Positions 34,440 to 43,247 of a DNA stretch of 64,000 nucleotides are shown here, in pieces. This DNA is from Thermovenabulum gondwanense (lineage in GTDB: Bacteria; Bacillota; Thermosediminibacteria; Thermosediminibacterales; Thermosediminibacteraceae). A model generated the notes under the pieces. It was not told the DNA's origin. It did no database searches and was given only the letters and a program-made list of their open reading frames with translations. Location: positions 1 through 64,000 of the forward strand of contig NZ_LOHZ01000019.1 in the NCBI RefSeq assembly GCF_001601575.1, read 5' to 3'. Every line of letters begins with the position of its first letter. The stretch's first letter is position 1. A program made the translations under genes and the position numbers.

Positions 34440-36362
34440 TTAATCACCCCCAATAATCTCACCTGTAAGAGAAGTATCATACCCCCCAAGGACTTTTAAT
34501 TTTTCCTTAAATTCTACGCTTCTTAATACCTCCAGTACTTTTTGAACCGCCTCCATCTCGAAATATTCGTATAAAATAGCCAGATCGTATCTTTCCGGCG
34601 AAACGGGTATAAAATCCAAGTCCAATGCCTTGGCCGCCGACAGAATACCAAGCCCGCAATCCGCGGTTCCTCCCGCTACCTGGGCAGCCACCGCCAAATG
34701 GGTAAATTCTTCTCTATCGTAACCTCTTATTTTCTCCGGTGAAATATTCAGCTGTTTTAATTTCAGGTCCAAAAGAAGCCTGGTCCCTGCCCCTTTTTGC
34801 CGGTTAACAAAGGTAATATCTTTTCTCTTTAAGTCCTCTATCCCTTTTATATTTTTGGGATTGCCCTTCATAACAATTAATCCCTGTTCTCTAAAGGCAA
34901 GGTTTACAAGGACTATTTTTTCATCTCTAAGATAACGCCTTATATAAGGAATGTTATATTCTCCCGTATCCACATCGAGCAAATGCATTCCTGCTGCGTG
35001 GGCTTCCTTTCTTTTCAGCGCCATTATTCCACCCATACTTCCTACATTTGCAGAAGATAAATTAATCTCCGGATACCGCCTCTTGACCTCATTGGCAAGT
35101 ATATCAATCGCCACATCGTGGCTTCCTATTATCACAACGGTATTTTCTATTTCCTTTTTGTCCTTTAAAAGCTCAACTTCTACGCAATCCCCCGCCTCTA
35201 TTCCTTCTTTATTTGCGGGAATCCTCAAAATTCCATCCGCCCTGACCAATGAGGTAATAGTCCCGGCCCCTCTGTGCAAAGGAGATACAACGAACTCGTC
35301 GCCGATCTTTCCTATTTTTACCCTGACAAACTCTTCACTTCCTATGCTGGAAACAATTCTTCTTGTACATATTGCCCGTATTTTTTCTCTTTCCGTAAAG
35401 GACTGTCCTTGCATCCTTAAAACCAGAGGCTTTGCAAAAAGCTCCATGGTTAAAAAAGCAGAAACGGGATAACCGGGAATGCCGAGAACGGGCTTATTCT
35501 CCACCAGCCCGAGGATAACGGGTTTGCCCGGTTTTATGGAAACCCCATGAACCAGGAGCTTGCCCAGATCCTTTATTATATTTGCAGTAAAATCTTCCCT
35601 CCCCGCGGACGAACCGGCATTTATTATTACTCCGTCGGCGATCTTTAAAGCTTTTTCCACCGCTTCTTTTATTCGGTAATAATCATCTTTATGCTTTTCG
35701 AATATCAGGGCCTCCGCTCCCCACTCGGCCAAAAGAGCTTTAAATACCTTTGAATTGTATTCTATTATATCGCCCGGCTTTAGCTCCTCCCCCGGATTGA
35801 CAAGTTCCGTACCTGTAGGGATTATGACAAAAACCGGTTTTTTGTAAACCTTTATGTTTACGTGCCCCCCTGCAAGTATAGCCCCTATATCTTGTGGCCG
35901 AAGTCGGTGGTTTTCCGGAACTATAAGTTCTGTTGCCACCACGTCTTCCCCTATTAGCCTTACATTTTGCCAGGGTAATGCGGGAAAGATTATTTCAACT
36001 TTCTCATCGGAAATAAAATTCACATCCTCCATCATAATTACGCTGTCCATATTGGGCGGGAGCGGGTCCCCCGTATCCACCACTTCAAATTCGCCTTTTG
36101 ATAAAATAATCGGCGTTGTTTCCGATGCCCCGTAAGTCCTTTCCGATAAAACGGCAATTCCATCTACAGCAGCGGCATTGTAATGGGGAGACGATATCTT
36201 AGAAAAAATTGGCTCGGCGGTAATTCTCCCCAGGGATTCCGATACATTAATTTCTTCCACAGATTTTTTTGAAAAAATACCCGCTCTCTCCAGTTCTCCA
36301 AAAAAAACGTCCTTAGCTTCTTCCAATGGAAGGGCATCCAAATATATATCCTTTTTCTTCAC
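34440..36362 (-). CDS. MoeA fused to a periplasmic-binding-protein-like domain (640 aa)
   Basis: Residues 1-400 are a MoeA molybdotransferase (ISSPHYNAAAVDGIAV, VDTGDPLPPNMDSVIMMED, INAGSSAGREDFTANI, KPGKPVILGLVENKPVLGIPGYPVSA), which inserts molybdate into adenylylated molybdopterin. Residues about 415-640 form a PBP-like domain (IIGSHDVAIDILANEVKRRYP, VNRQKGAGTRLLLD, VAAQVAGGTADCGLGI), as in LysR/ModE-like substrate-sensing modules. This fusion is common in Clostridia; the second domain may bind the oxyanion (inference). GTG 36362 is preferred, with GAGGTG 6 nt upstream; GTG 36371 is the alternative. Confidence 0.92.
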   Translation of the reverse strand: MKKKDIYLDALPLEEAKDVFFGELERAGIFSKKSVEEINVSESLGRITAEPIFSKISSPHYNAAAVDGIAVLSERTYGASETTPIILSKGEFEVVDTGDPLPPNMDSVIMMEDVNFISDEKVEIIFPALPWQNVRLIGEDVVATELIVPENHRLRPQDIGAILAGGHVNIKVYKKPVFVIIPTGTELVNPGEELKPGDIIEYNSKVFKALLAEWGAEALIFEKHKDDYYRIKEAVEKALKIADGVIINAGSSAGREDFTANIIKDLGKLLVHGVSIKPGKPVILGLVENKPVLGIPGYPVSAFLTMELFAKPLVLRMQGQSFTEREKIRAICTRRIVSSIGSEEFVRVKIGKIGDEFVVSPLHRGAGTITSLVRADGILRIPANKEGIEAGDCVEVELLKDKKEIENTVVIIGSHDVAIDILANEVKRRYPEINLSSANVGSMGGIMALKRKEAHAAGMHLLDVDTGEYNIPYIRRYLRDEKIVLVNLAFREQGLIVMKGNPKNIKGIEDLKRKDITFVNRQKGAGTRLLLDLKLKQLNISPEKIRGYDREEFTHLAVAAQVAGGTADCGLGILSAAKALDLDFIPVSPERYDLAILYEYFEMEAVQKVLEVLRSVEFKEKLKVLGGYDTSLTGEIIGGD

Positions 36363-36402
36363 AGTAAACACCTCTTTAAAAATAGGGTAAATAATATTTT
36401 AC

Positions 36403-37638
36403 TTATTTTAATAAAATTACTTCTACCATTTCTCCTTTCGATATCCCTACCCTTTCCGGGGGAATCTTTAAAAGGCCATCCGATTTTGACATCGTGCAAA
36501 TCATTCCCGACTTCCCCAGAACCGGGACAGCCCATAGTTCATCTTCCCTTTTTTCCAGCCTTACCCTGATATAGTCCTCCCTTCCTGCAGCCGATGATAA
36601 ATCTTTATCGCATTTTGCCAAAATTTCATATACGCCATAATCTTTGTCCCTGCCCATGAGTAAATTTACCAGAGGCCTTCCGATGAGTTCGAAAATCACC
36701 AGAGCAGATACAGGATGTCCGGGAAGTCCAAGGATAGGAATTCCTTTAACAGCAGCAAAAATCGTGGGTTTCCCGGGTTTTACCGACAAACCGTGGAAAA
36801 TTAATCCCGGTTCTCCCAAACTGTTTATAGCTTTTAAGGTGAGGTCCCTGGTGCCCACGGAACTTCCACCCGAAATAATTACCGCATCGCAGTTTTCCAG
36901 AGCAAGCTTCAAGGTGTTTTTTATTTGATCAAAATCATCCCTCACAATTCCGAGAGGTATTCCCACTGCACCGAGGGCTTTTAAAGCGGAAAACAGGGTA
37001 TAGGTGTTGACATCCCTTATCTCTCCCATATCTACTTTTTCATCGGGCTCTTTTACCTCATCCCCGGAAGAAATAATGCCAATTTTGGGCTTTTTGAACA
37101 CTTTGACCCTCGTGATACCCAGTGCCGCTAATGCTCCCACATCCTGGGTTCTCAGGGTGTGACCTTTCCTAAAAAGGACCTCCCCCGTCGCAATATCCTC
37201 GCCTTTTTTTATTACGTTTTCAAAGGGAGCTACCGGTTTTTCGATAAGCAGTGTTTTGTCATCAAGGGGATGTGTATATTCAAGCATAACGACCGCATCG
37301 GAATTTTCGGGAAGCATTCCTCCGGTAGAAATTCTTACAGCCTGCCCCGGACTTATTTTTAGTTCCGTTTTTTCACCCATCCTTACTTCACCGATCACTT
37401 CAAGTATAGCGGGTACAACTTCGCCGGCACCGAAGGTATCCTTAGCAATTACCGCATAACCGTCTACCGTGGATCTATTAAAGGCAGGAACATCTTCCGT
37501 GGCCTGTACTTCCGAATAAACCACCCTTCCTGCTGCTTCAAATAAATCCACTTCTTCAAAACCTTTATCGGTAATATTTATATTTTCTTCTATGATATTA
37601 ACCGCTTCCTTAACACTTTTTACTTCAAATAACACCAT
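36403..37638 (-). CDS. moeA: Molybdopterin molybdenumtransferase MoeA (411 aa)
   Basis: Stand-alone MoeA, the first gene of the operon. Motifs: AFNRSTVDGYAVIAKD, ISTGGMLPENSDAVVMLEYT, ISGGSSVGTRDLTLKA, and KPGKPTIFAAVKGIPILGLPGHPVSA. Two MoeA paralogues in one operon are often read as one for molybdenum and one for tungsten, or one for ligation and one for metal sensing; the sequence alone cannot say. The start is ATG 37638 with CGGGAG upstream. A 150-bp divergent spacer separates it from the MFS gene. Confidence 0.95.
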   Translation of the reverse strand: MVLFEVKSVKEAVNIIEENINITDKGFEEVDLFEAAGRVVYSEVQATEDVPAFNRSTVDGYAVIAKDTFGAGEVVPAILEVIGEVRMGEKTELKISPGQAVRISTGGMLPENSDAVVMLEYTHPLDDKTLLIEKPVAPFENVIKKGEDIATGEVLFRKGHTLRTQDVGALAALGITRVKVFKKPKIGIISSGDEVKEPDEKVDMGEIRDVNTYTLFSALKALGAVGIPLGIVRDDFDQIKNTLKLALENCDAVIISGGSSVGTRDLTLKAINSLGEPGLIFHGLSVKPGKPTIFAAVKGIPILGLPGHPVSALVIFELIGRPLVNLLMGRDKDYGVYEILAKCDKDLSSAAGREDYIRVRLEKREDELWAVPVLGKSGMICTMSKSDGLLKIPPERVGISKGEMVEVILLK

Positions 37639-37790
37639 GCTCACTCCCGTAATAATCCTTAGTTTAAATTATTCTACAAAAAAAAACTTTATCCTTCAAT
37701 AAAATAATTAAAATACGAAATTTAAAAAATAATTAGGGTATCCGCCCTTTTTAATTTATGTTATACTGAAATATCGGGGGGGGATAAAAA

Positions 37791-39068
37791 TTGCAAAATC
37801 TGCAGGAACAATACAACCTCAAGGAAAAAAAAGTAAAAAATAACTTCAATGCTTTAAGCTACGATTCAATTTTTTTTAATATCTCTACATCCTTTATAGA
37901 TCCGGGCACCATCATACCTTCTTTTGTCAGCATGCTGACCTCTTCTCCGGTTCTTATAGGACTTACTACCACCATACGAAACTGCGGATGGTTTTTGCCC
38001 CAGCTGCTGGTAGCCAGGAGGGCCGAGGGCCTCCCTTATAAAAAACCGCTCGTCTTAATTGGTGCAATTTTGTACAGGTTTGCTCTCTTATCAATAATAT
38101 TATCGGCATTTCTGGCGGTAAAAACCCCCAACTTAGCTCTTATTTTATTTTTCTTATTTTTTACCCTTATGTCCTTTGCCGATGGGATAACAGGGGTCCC
38201 GTGGATTGACCTTTTTGCTAAATCCATACCGGTACCTATGAGGGGGCGCTACTATTCTAAAACTCAGTTTTTAAGCGGCAGCCTTTCATTTTTAACGGGT
38301 TTTATTATAAAAGGTATTTTAAACGTTAAGACCATAATTTTTCCATATAATTACATAATAATATTCTCCTTAGCGCTGCTTTTTGCACTCCTTTCATTTT
38401 TTTCCTTTTCCCGCTTAATAGAGGATGAAAAAAGTAAAACAAACAATGCGCCGAGCTTAGCAGAATATCTGAAAGGCATTCCGTTGGTTTTTAAAAGCGA
38501 TAAGGACTTTTCCAGGCTTATCCTGGTTAACACCCTTTTCAGGTTTTTCTTTTTACCGCTTCCCTTTTATATTACCTATGCGAGGACAAATCTTGGACTT
38601 CCCGAAGATATGGTGGGGATATTTGTTTCTTTCCAGATGGTGGGCTTCATTATCGCCGGGTTAATTTTCGGCAGGGTCAACGATATATTCGGAAGTAAAA
38701 AGGTTATAAAAATTACCGGTTACCTCATTACACTTCCGCCCGTTCTGGCACTATTATCAAATTTGCTATTTTTAAAACATTTACCATATATACCGCTTTA
38801 CATTATGACCTTTATGCTCATCGGCGCCACTAACAGCGGAATATGGGTAGGCATTTTCAATTACTTACTTAAAATAGCCCCCGAGGAGAAAAGACCTCTT
38901 TATATTGGATTGATTAATACCCTTACCGCTCCCACTACTTTTCTCCCTCTGCTGGGAGGGGTAATAATCGAAAATTTTTCATATATAATTATGTTCCTTT
39001 TTGCCGAAATTTTCCTGGTATGCGGGCTTATCTCATCCTTTTCCCTGAGGCATATCGACGGAGATTAG
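37791..39068 (+). CDS. Major facilitator superfamily transporter (425 aa)
   Basis: About 12 hydrophobic segments with MFS loops (GRYYSKTQFLSGSLSFLTG, GRVNDIFGSKKVIKITGYL). The N-terminal region (FNISTSFIDPGTIIPSFVSMLTSSPVLIGL) resembles uncharacterised MFS permeases of Clostridia, and no substrate can be inferred. It starts at TTG 37791, 7 nt after a GGGGGGGG ribosome site, with TATACT upstream as a possible -10. It is convergent with the EamA gene, overlapping its end by 4 bp. Confidence 0.85.
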   Translation: MQNLQEQYNLKEKKVKNNFNALSYDSIFFNISTSFIDPGTIIPSFVSMLTSSPVLIGLTTTIRNCGWFLPQLLVARRAEGLPYKKPLVLIGAILYRFALLSIILSAFLAVKTPNLALILFFLFFTLMSFADGITGVPWIDLFAKSIPVPMRGRYYSKTQFLSGSLSFLTGFIIKGILNVKTIIFPYNYIIIFSLALLFALLSFFSFSRLIEDEKSKTNNAPSLAEYLKGIPLVFKSDKDFSRLILVNTLFRFFFLPLPFYITYARTNLGLPEDMVGIFVSFQMVGFIIAGLIFGRVNDIFGSKKVIKITGYLITLPPVLALLSNLLFLKHLPYIPLYIMTFMLIGATNSGIWVGIFNYLLKIAPEEKRPLYIGLINTLTAPTTFLPLLGGVIIENFSYIIMFLFAEIFLVCGLISSFSLRHIDGD

Positions 39069-39946
39069 CCCGGCAGGTCAGCCTTCTTCATTTTACCTGT
39101 GGGTAAAAGTTCGGTAATTAAAACACCGGCCAGAATCAGAAAAAATCCCGAAAGGGTTTTTAATGTAATGGGCTCGTGCCAGAAAATATAAGAAAAAACC
39201 CCTGCAAAAACCGATTCCATACACATAATCACCGCTGCATGGGTAGAAGTGGTGTACTTTTGTGCGATATTTTGAATTACGAAGGCACCGGCAGTGCAGA
39301 AAATCGATGCGTATAAAATTGCTGCCCAGCTCATTAGATCGAGTTTGGCGGGCATGGGCTCATACATAGCACCGGTTATAAGGGATAGTATCCCCGCAAT
39401 GCCGGTTTCAAGGATAGCAAGGTTGACGGAACCGGCTATTTTTGCATAATACTCTATTACAACTATCTGCAACGCAAAAAAAATGGCACAAAAAACGGTT
39501 ATTAAATCCCCCGGGTTTATTTTAAGGTTACCTTCAACGGAAATTACCGCAAGCCCGAGAAATGCCAGTAACGCTCCGGTTACCTGAGACCAGCCGGGAA
39601 ATTTTTTGGTTACAAAATAGGCAAAAAAGGGTACCATCACCACACTGCTTCCCGTAATAAACCCGGATTTTGCAGGCGTGGTGTATAAAAGCCCCACTGC
39701 CTGGGAAGCAAAACCTAAGAATAGGAATAATCCTGCCAAAAGCCCACCTTTGATATCTTCCTTTGAAAAATTGCAAAGGTTTTCATTGAAAATCCCCGAA
39801 AGTATTAGAAAGGCAATAAGAAACCTTACCGCTAAATACATGAACGGCGTCAATTTCAAAAATACATTTTTCATTACTACGAAATTGAGCCCCCACCCCA
39901 TTGTTACGAAAAGGAGTGCGCCGTCAGCCAGCAGGCTTTTCTTCAT
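39065..39946 (-). CDS. EamA/DMT-family transporter (293 aa)
   Basis: Ten predicted spans in two EamA halves, e.g. the N-terminal TMGWGLNFVVMKNVFLKLTPFMYLAVRFLIAF and the second-half start FALQIVVIEYYAKIAG. This family exports or imports small metabolites and amino acids; the substrate is unknown. ATG 39946 follows AGGAGG. Confidence 0.88.
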   Translation of the reverse strand: MKKSLLADGALLFVTMGWGLNFVVMKNVFLKLTPFMYLAVRFLIAFLILSGIFNENLCNFSKEDIKGGLLAGLFLFLGFASQAVGLLYTTPAKSGFITGSSVVMVPFFAYFVTKKFPGWSQVTGALLAFLGLAVISVEGNLKINPGDLITVFCAIFFALQIVVIEYYAKIAGSVNLAILETGIAGILSLITGAMYEPMPAKLDLMSWAAILYASIFCTAGAFVIQNIAQKYTTSTHAAVIMCMESVFAGVFSYIFWHEPITLKTLSGFFLILAGVLITELLPTGKMKKADLPG

Positions 39947-39966
39947 ACATAATACCTCCTGAGAAA

Positions 39967-41382
39967 CTATTTTCTATTTCTAATCTTAAAATAATACTCT
40001 ATAATTTCTCGTGCTATAGGAGCAGCGACTTTGCCCCCTGAGCCACCATTTTCCACTATAACGGCTATGGCTATAGCCGGATCCTGGGCCGGAGCAAATC
40101 CGATAAACCAGGAATGAGGCTCTCCATGGGGATTCTCCGCCGTTCCCGTTTTACCCGCCACTTTAATATCCTTCATTCTTGCCGCTTTACCCGTACCCTT
40201 TTCCACTACTTCCACCATATAATCTCTCACAATATCCGCCGTCTGGGGTGAAATCACCGTTTTCCTTACAGTCCTTAAATTATTTACCTTCACCTGTCCC
40301 AAGGGGGTTTTTACTTTATCAATTATATAGGGGCTGTGGTAAACCCCGTGATTTGCAATTATCTGAGCTATCGATGCCATTAACAGCGGAGTGGTCAGAA
40401 CCTTCCCCTGACCTATGGAGTCCTCGGCTAACTGTACATCGCTATCCATCAGGGAATGCCCTGGAAATTGACTCTTTTTTACATACATTTCAAAAGGTAT
40501 TTTTGAATTGAACCCAAAATCCCCGGCTATCTTTAAAAGCTTATCCCTCCCCAGCCTCAATCCCAGCCCTGCAAAAATAGCGTTGCTGGATACTGCAAAA
40601 GCCTCCTTAAGGCTGTATTCTCCCGGTTTGATTGAATTATCATCCTTTATAACCCTGCCACCCACTTTTATGTAACCCTTTGTCTCGAATTTTTCCTTTT
40701 CTATACCGGTAAAATTCTCAAGCACCCCGCTCAGGGTAACCACCTTGAAAGCAGAGCCCGGAGGATAAAGTCCGGTTAAAGCCCTGTTTAACAAAGGAAG
40801 GCCCCTATCGCCTTTCAGTTTTTCCCATTGTTCCTCTACTTTATTTGAGTCAAAACCGGGTGAACTTACCATTATAAGTACGGCTCCCGTTTCAGGCTCT
40901 AAAGCTACTACCGCCCCCCTTTTCCCTTCCAATAGACTATAAGCCTTTTTTTGAAGCTCTGCGTCTACGGTAAGGTACACATCATTCCCCTGAGATAAAC
41001 CGTATATTTTTTGTCTCAACAAAGATAAGGGTTCCTTCTGGGCAATCCCGAGAAGCTCTCCATTCAATGCGCTTTCAAGCCCCGAGCGCCCTATCTTCAT
41101 CGAGGAATAACCCAGCAAAGGGCCAAAAGCTTCACCGCTTATATATATTCTCTTTTTCTCGGTACCTAAATCTATTGTCTCTGCAAGGGTAACACCGTTT
41201 CTATCGTAAATTGTACCCCTTTTAATTTTTGTCTCCTGCTCCCACAGCCTCCTGTTGTAGGAGCTTTCTATAAGTTTTTGCCTTTCATAGAGCTGAAAAT
41301 AGGTTAAATAAGACATTAAAGATAAAAATAACAGGCAGAATATATAAAAGGTAGTTTTGATATTTTTTTTTAAATTATTCAT
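39967..41382 (-). CDS. Penicillin-binding protein (class B transpeptidase, PbpA/FtsI-like), 471 aa
   Basis: One N-terminal membrane anchor (TTFYIFCLLFLSLMSYLTYFQL), then a dimerisation domain and a transpeptidase domain. Catalytic motifs: SxxK as PPGSAFKVVT, SxN as SSNAIFAG, and KTG as VAGKTGTAENP. It cross-links peptidoglycan in partnership with the SEDS glycosyltransferase encoded just upstream. The order FHA-SEDS-PBP mirrors the actinobacterial fhaB-rodA-pbpA cluster. ATG 41382 lies 14 nt beyond GGAGGTG; the earlier in-frame codon (41424) is inside the SEDS gene. Confidence 0.93.
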   Translation of the reverse strand: MNNLKKNIKTTFYIFCLLFLSLMSYLTYFQLYERQKLIESSYNRRLWEQETKIKRGTIYDRNGVTLAETIDLGTEKKRIYISGEAFGPLLGYSSMKIGRSGLESALNGELLGIAQKEPLSLLRQKIYGLSQGNDVYLTVDAELQKKAYSLLEGKRGAVVALEPETGAVLIMVSSPGFDSNKVEEQWEKLKGDRGLPLLNRALTGLYPPGSAFKVVTLSGVLENFTGIEKEKFETKGYIKVGGRVIKDDNSIKPGEYSLKEAFAVSSNAIFAGLGLRLGRDKLLKIAGDFGFNSKIPFEMYVKKSQFPGHSLMDSDVQLAEDSIGQGKVLTTPLLMASIAQIIANHGVYHSPYIIDKVKTPLGQVKVNNLRTVRKTVISPQTADIVRDYMVEVVEKGTGKAARMKDIKVAGKTGTAENPHGEPHSWFIGFAPAQDPAIAIAVIVENGGSGGKVAAPIAREIIEYYFKIRNRK

Positions 41383-41387
41383 TTTTA

Positions 41388-42614
41388 TTATTCCATCACC
41401 TCCTCCCGTCTCGTAGATATCCAAACTCCATTTAATACTCCGAAAGCCGTAAAGCTAATGATCATTGAACTGCCTCCATAACTCATAAAGGGAAGTGTAA
41501 CCCCCGTTACCGGGATAAGCTTTATCACCCCGCCTATAATGGTAAAAACCTGTAAACCGAAGAACACTGTCAATCCCGCCGATATTAAGGACAAATACGG
41601 ATCCTTGGAAAAAAGGGATATTCTTACTCCTCTGTAAACAAGCAAAAAATACAATAATATAAGGGCCTGCCCGCCCAAGAATCCGAACTCCTCGGTGAAG
41701 GCCGAAAATATAAAATCGGTAGCTACCGCCGGAATATAGTCGGGATGTCCCAACCCCAGCCCCGTACCGAAAAAACCTCCTTGAGCGATGGCGAACAATG
41801 ACTGGGCTATCTGGTAACCCCTTCCAGGAACATCCTGCCAGGGATCCAGCCATGCAAGAACCCTTGCTCTGACATAAGGCATAAGGTAAAAGCTTGCTCC
41901 TCCCAGCAGTACGATTACTATGAATCCCAGCAAAAAGTAATCATACCTGGAGGTGGCTATAAATATCATAAATAATGCCGTCAAGTAAAACAGCATCGCT
42001 CCTCCTAAATCCCTGGTTAAAATCAATAATACTATAATTGAAAATATTTCCAATATTAATCTATGTAATTTTTCTATCCTTCCTTCCCTTAGGTTTGAAG
42101 CAAGGTAAAATACATAAAATAATTTGGCTATTTCGGAAGGTTGAAAAGAAAAATACCCATTAATTAAAATCCAGTTTCTGGCTCCGCCCCTTTCCACACC
42201 AAACAATACGGGTAATAGTAAAAAAATAAAAGTTAGAATAAAAAATAACATTGGGCTATTAATTTTTTTAATAAAATATTTAGTAAGCAATGTAGAAAAA
42301 ATAAAAAGGAAACTACCGGCTATATAAAACAATAACTGTCTTTTAAACAGGTCTGGGTTTATTCTGCAGAGCATTGTAAGTCCCAGCTCCACTAAAAGAC
42401 TTGGAATAATGAATAAATAAGTATCCGAACTTTCAATAAATTTATAATTTACAATATAGCAAAGGAAAAACACCGCTAAAAAAATTAACGCACTGTAAAA
42501 AATCCCAAGTCCCAGGGCTTTATTGAAATAAGAGAGGAGTAGAAAATTCACTATACCGGTGATTGCAAATACTGCAGCCGATTTATTATAAATATTTTCA
42601 ATCTGAGGGCTCAT
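41388..42614 (-). CDS. SEDS-family peptidoglycan polymerase (FtsW/RodA/SpoVE-like), 408 aa
   Basis: About ten spans. The conserved SEDS segments are present: RGGARNWILINGYFSFQPSEIAKLF, LTRDLGGAMLFYLTALFMIFIATSR, the loop DPWQDVPGRGYQIAQSLFAIAQGGFFGTGLGLG, and ATDFIFSAFTEEFGFLG. It polymerises lipid II with its cognate class B PBP, encoded next. Which of FtsW, RodA or SpoVE it corresponds to cannot be decided here. It overlaps the FHA gene by 17 bp. Confidence 0.93.
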   Translation of the reverse strand: MSPQIENIYNKSAAVFAITGIVNFLLLSYFNKALGLGIFYSALIFLAVFFLCYIVNYKFIESSDTYLFIIPSLLVELGLTMLCRINPDLFKRQLLFYIAGSFLFIFSTLLTKYFIKKINSPMLFFILTFIFLLLPVLFGVERGGARNWILINGYFSFQPSEIAKLFYVFYLASNLREGRIEKLHRLILEIFSIIVLLILTRDLGGAMLFYLTALFMIFIATSRYDYFLLGFIVIVLLGGASFYLMPYVRARVLAWLDPWQDVPGRGYQIAQSLFAIAQGGFFGTGLGLGHPDYIPAVATDFIFSAFTEEFGFLGGQALILLYFLLVYRGVRISLFSKDPYLSLISAGLTVFFGLQVFTIIGGVIKLIPVTGVTLPFMSYGGSSMIISFTAFGVLNGVWISTRREEVME

Positions 42615-43023
42615 TTAACTCCCTCCTCTTTAAGATGTACTTTTTACTGCCCAGGACCAGCACGTCATTCTCTTTTAATTTCACCGGTTTTCTAATTTTT
42701 ACTCCGTTCAAAAAAGTTCCGTTTGTACTTTTTAAATCCTGAATATAAAGCGAATTGCCTTTTTTGTATATTAAGGCATGTTTGCTGGATAAATAAGGAT
42801 CATCAATCACAATATCGGAATCCACAGCCCTGCCGATGGTTGTAACCTTTAACAAAGGAATCTCCTTTCCCTCCTCGGTTTGTAAAAAATATCCCGGTCC
42901 TTCCTGGTCGTATTCTCTTATATCCATAATCATTATCTTTAAAAAATTATATAATAGATAATATAAAAGCCCAATAATCAGGTACTTTGCTAATTGGGCC
43001 AATAATTCATACACCGGTAGCAT
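42598..43023 (-). CDS. Membrane-anchored FHA-domain protein (141 aa)
   Basis: An N-terminal membrane helix (LAKYLIIGLLYYLLYNFLKIMI) is followed by a forkhead-associated domain with all hallmark residues: TTIGRAVDSDIVI, LSSKHALI, and STNGTFLNG. FHA domains bind phosphothreonine, so this may bring Ser/Thr-kinase signalling to the SEDS-PBP pair encoded downstream, as FhaB does in actinobacteria (inference). No kinase gene is in the window. The start could be GTG 43026, ATG 43023 or GTG 43014; ATG 43023 is used. Confidence 0.9.
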   Translation of the reverse strand: MLPVYELLAQLAKYLIIGLLYYLLYNFLKIMIMDIREYDQEGPGYFLQTEEGKEIPLLKVTTIGRAVDSDIVIDDPYLSSKHALIYKKGNSLYIQDLKSTNGTFLNGVKIRKPVKLKENDVLVLGSKKYILKRRELNEPSD

Positions 43024-43175
43024 CACCTCTAAATTTTAGGTAAAAGGGATTATTATTAGTATTTGACCTTTTTTTATTATTTCCTTTTTTTAGTATTTAA
43101 TTTTCCTGTCGACTTTCTACAGAATTGCTAAAATTTACTTTTATAACTCAAAGCCCAAGGAGGAAAAATATTAAT

Positions 43176-43237
43176 GCCTGCTGATGATTAGCAAGGTACC
43201 GTAAAGCATGGGTATCGATAGTTAACCATCAGCAGGC
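43176..43237 (-). other. Long two-tier stem-loop downstream of the activase operon
   Basis: Arms 43176-43190 and 43223-43237 form a 15-bp helix on the minus-strand RNA (GCCUGCUGAUGGUUA with UAAUCAUCAGCAGGC, one G-U). The 32-nt loop can fold again through GATACC and GGTACC; on the plus strand this inner helix is complete with one G-U. It starts 10 nt after the stop of the activase gene and is followed by ATTAATATTTTT. It may be a terminator, an mRNA 3'-end stabiliser or a small structured RNA. Confidence 0.55.
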
Positions 43238-43247
43238 TCTATTGCCT

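Noticed and set aside
43174-43191. Five-codon leader peptide (ATG CCT GCT GAT GAT TAG) after AAGGAGG on the plus strand
   Set aside because: No plus-strand gene follows, and the sequence is one arm of the stem-loop, so the frame is probably coincidental.
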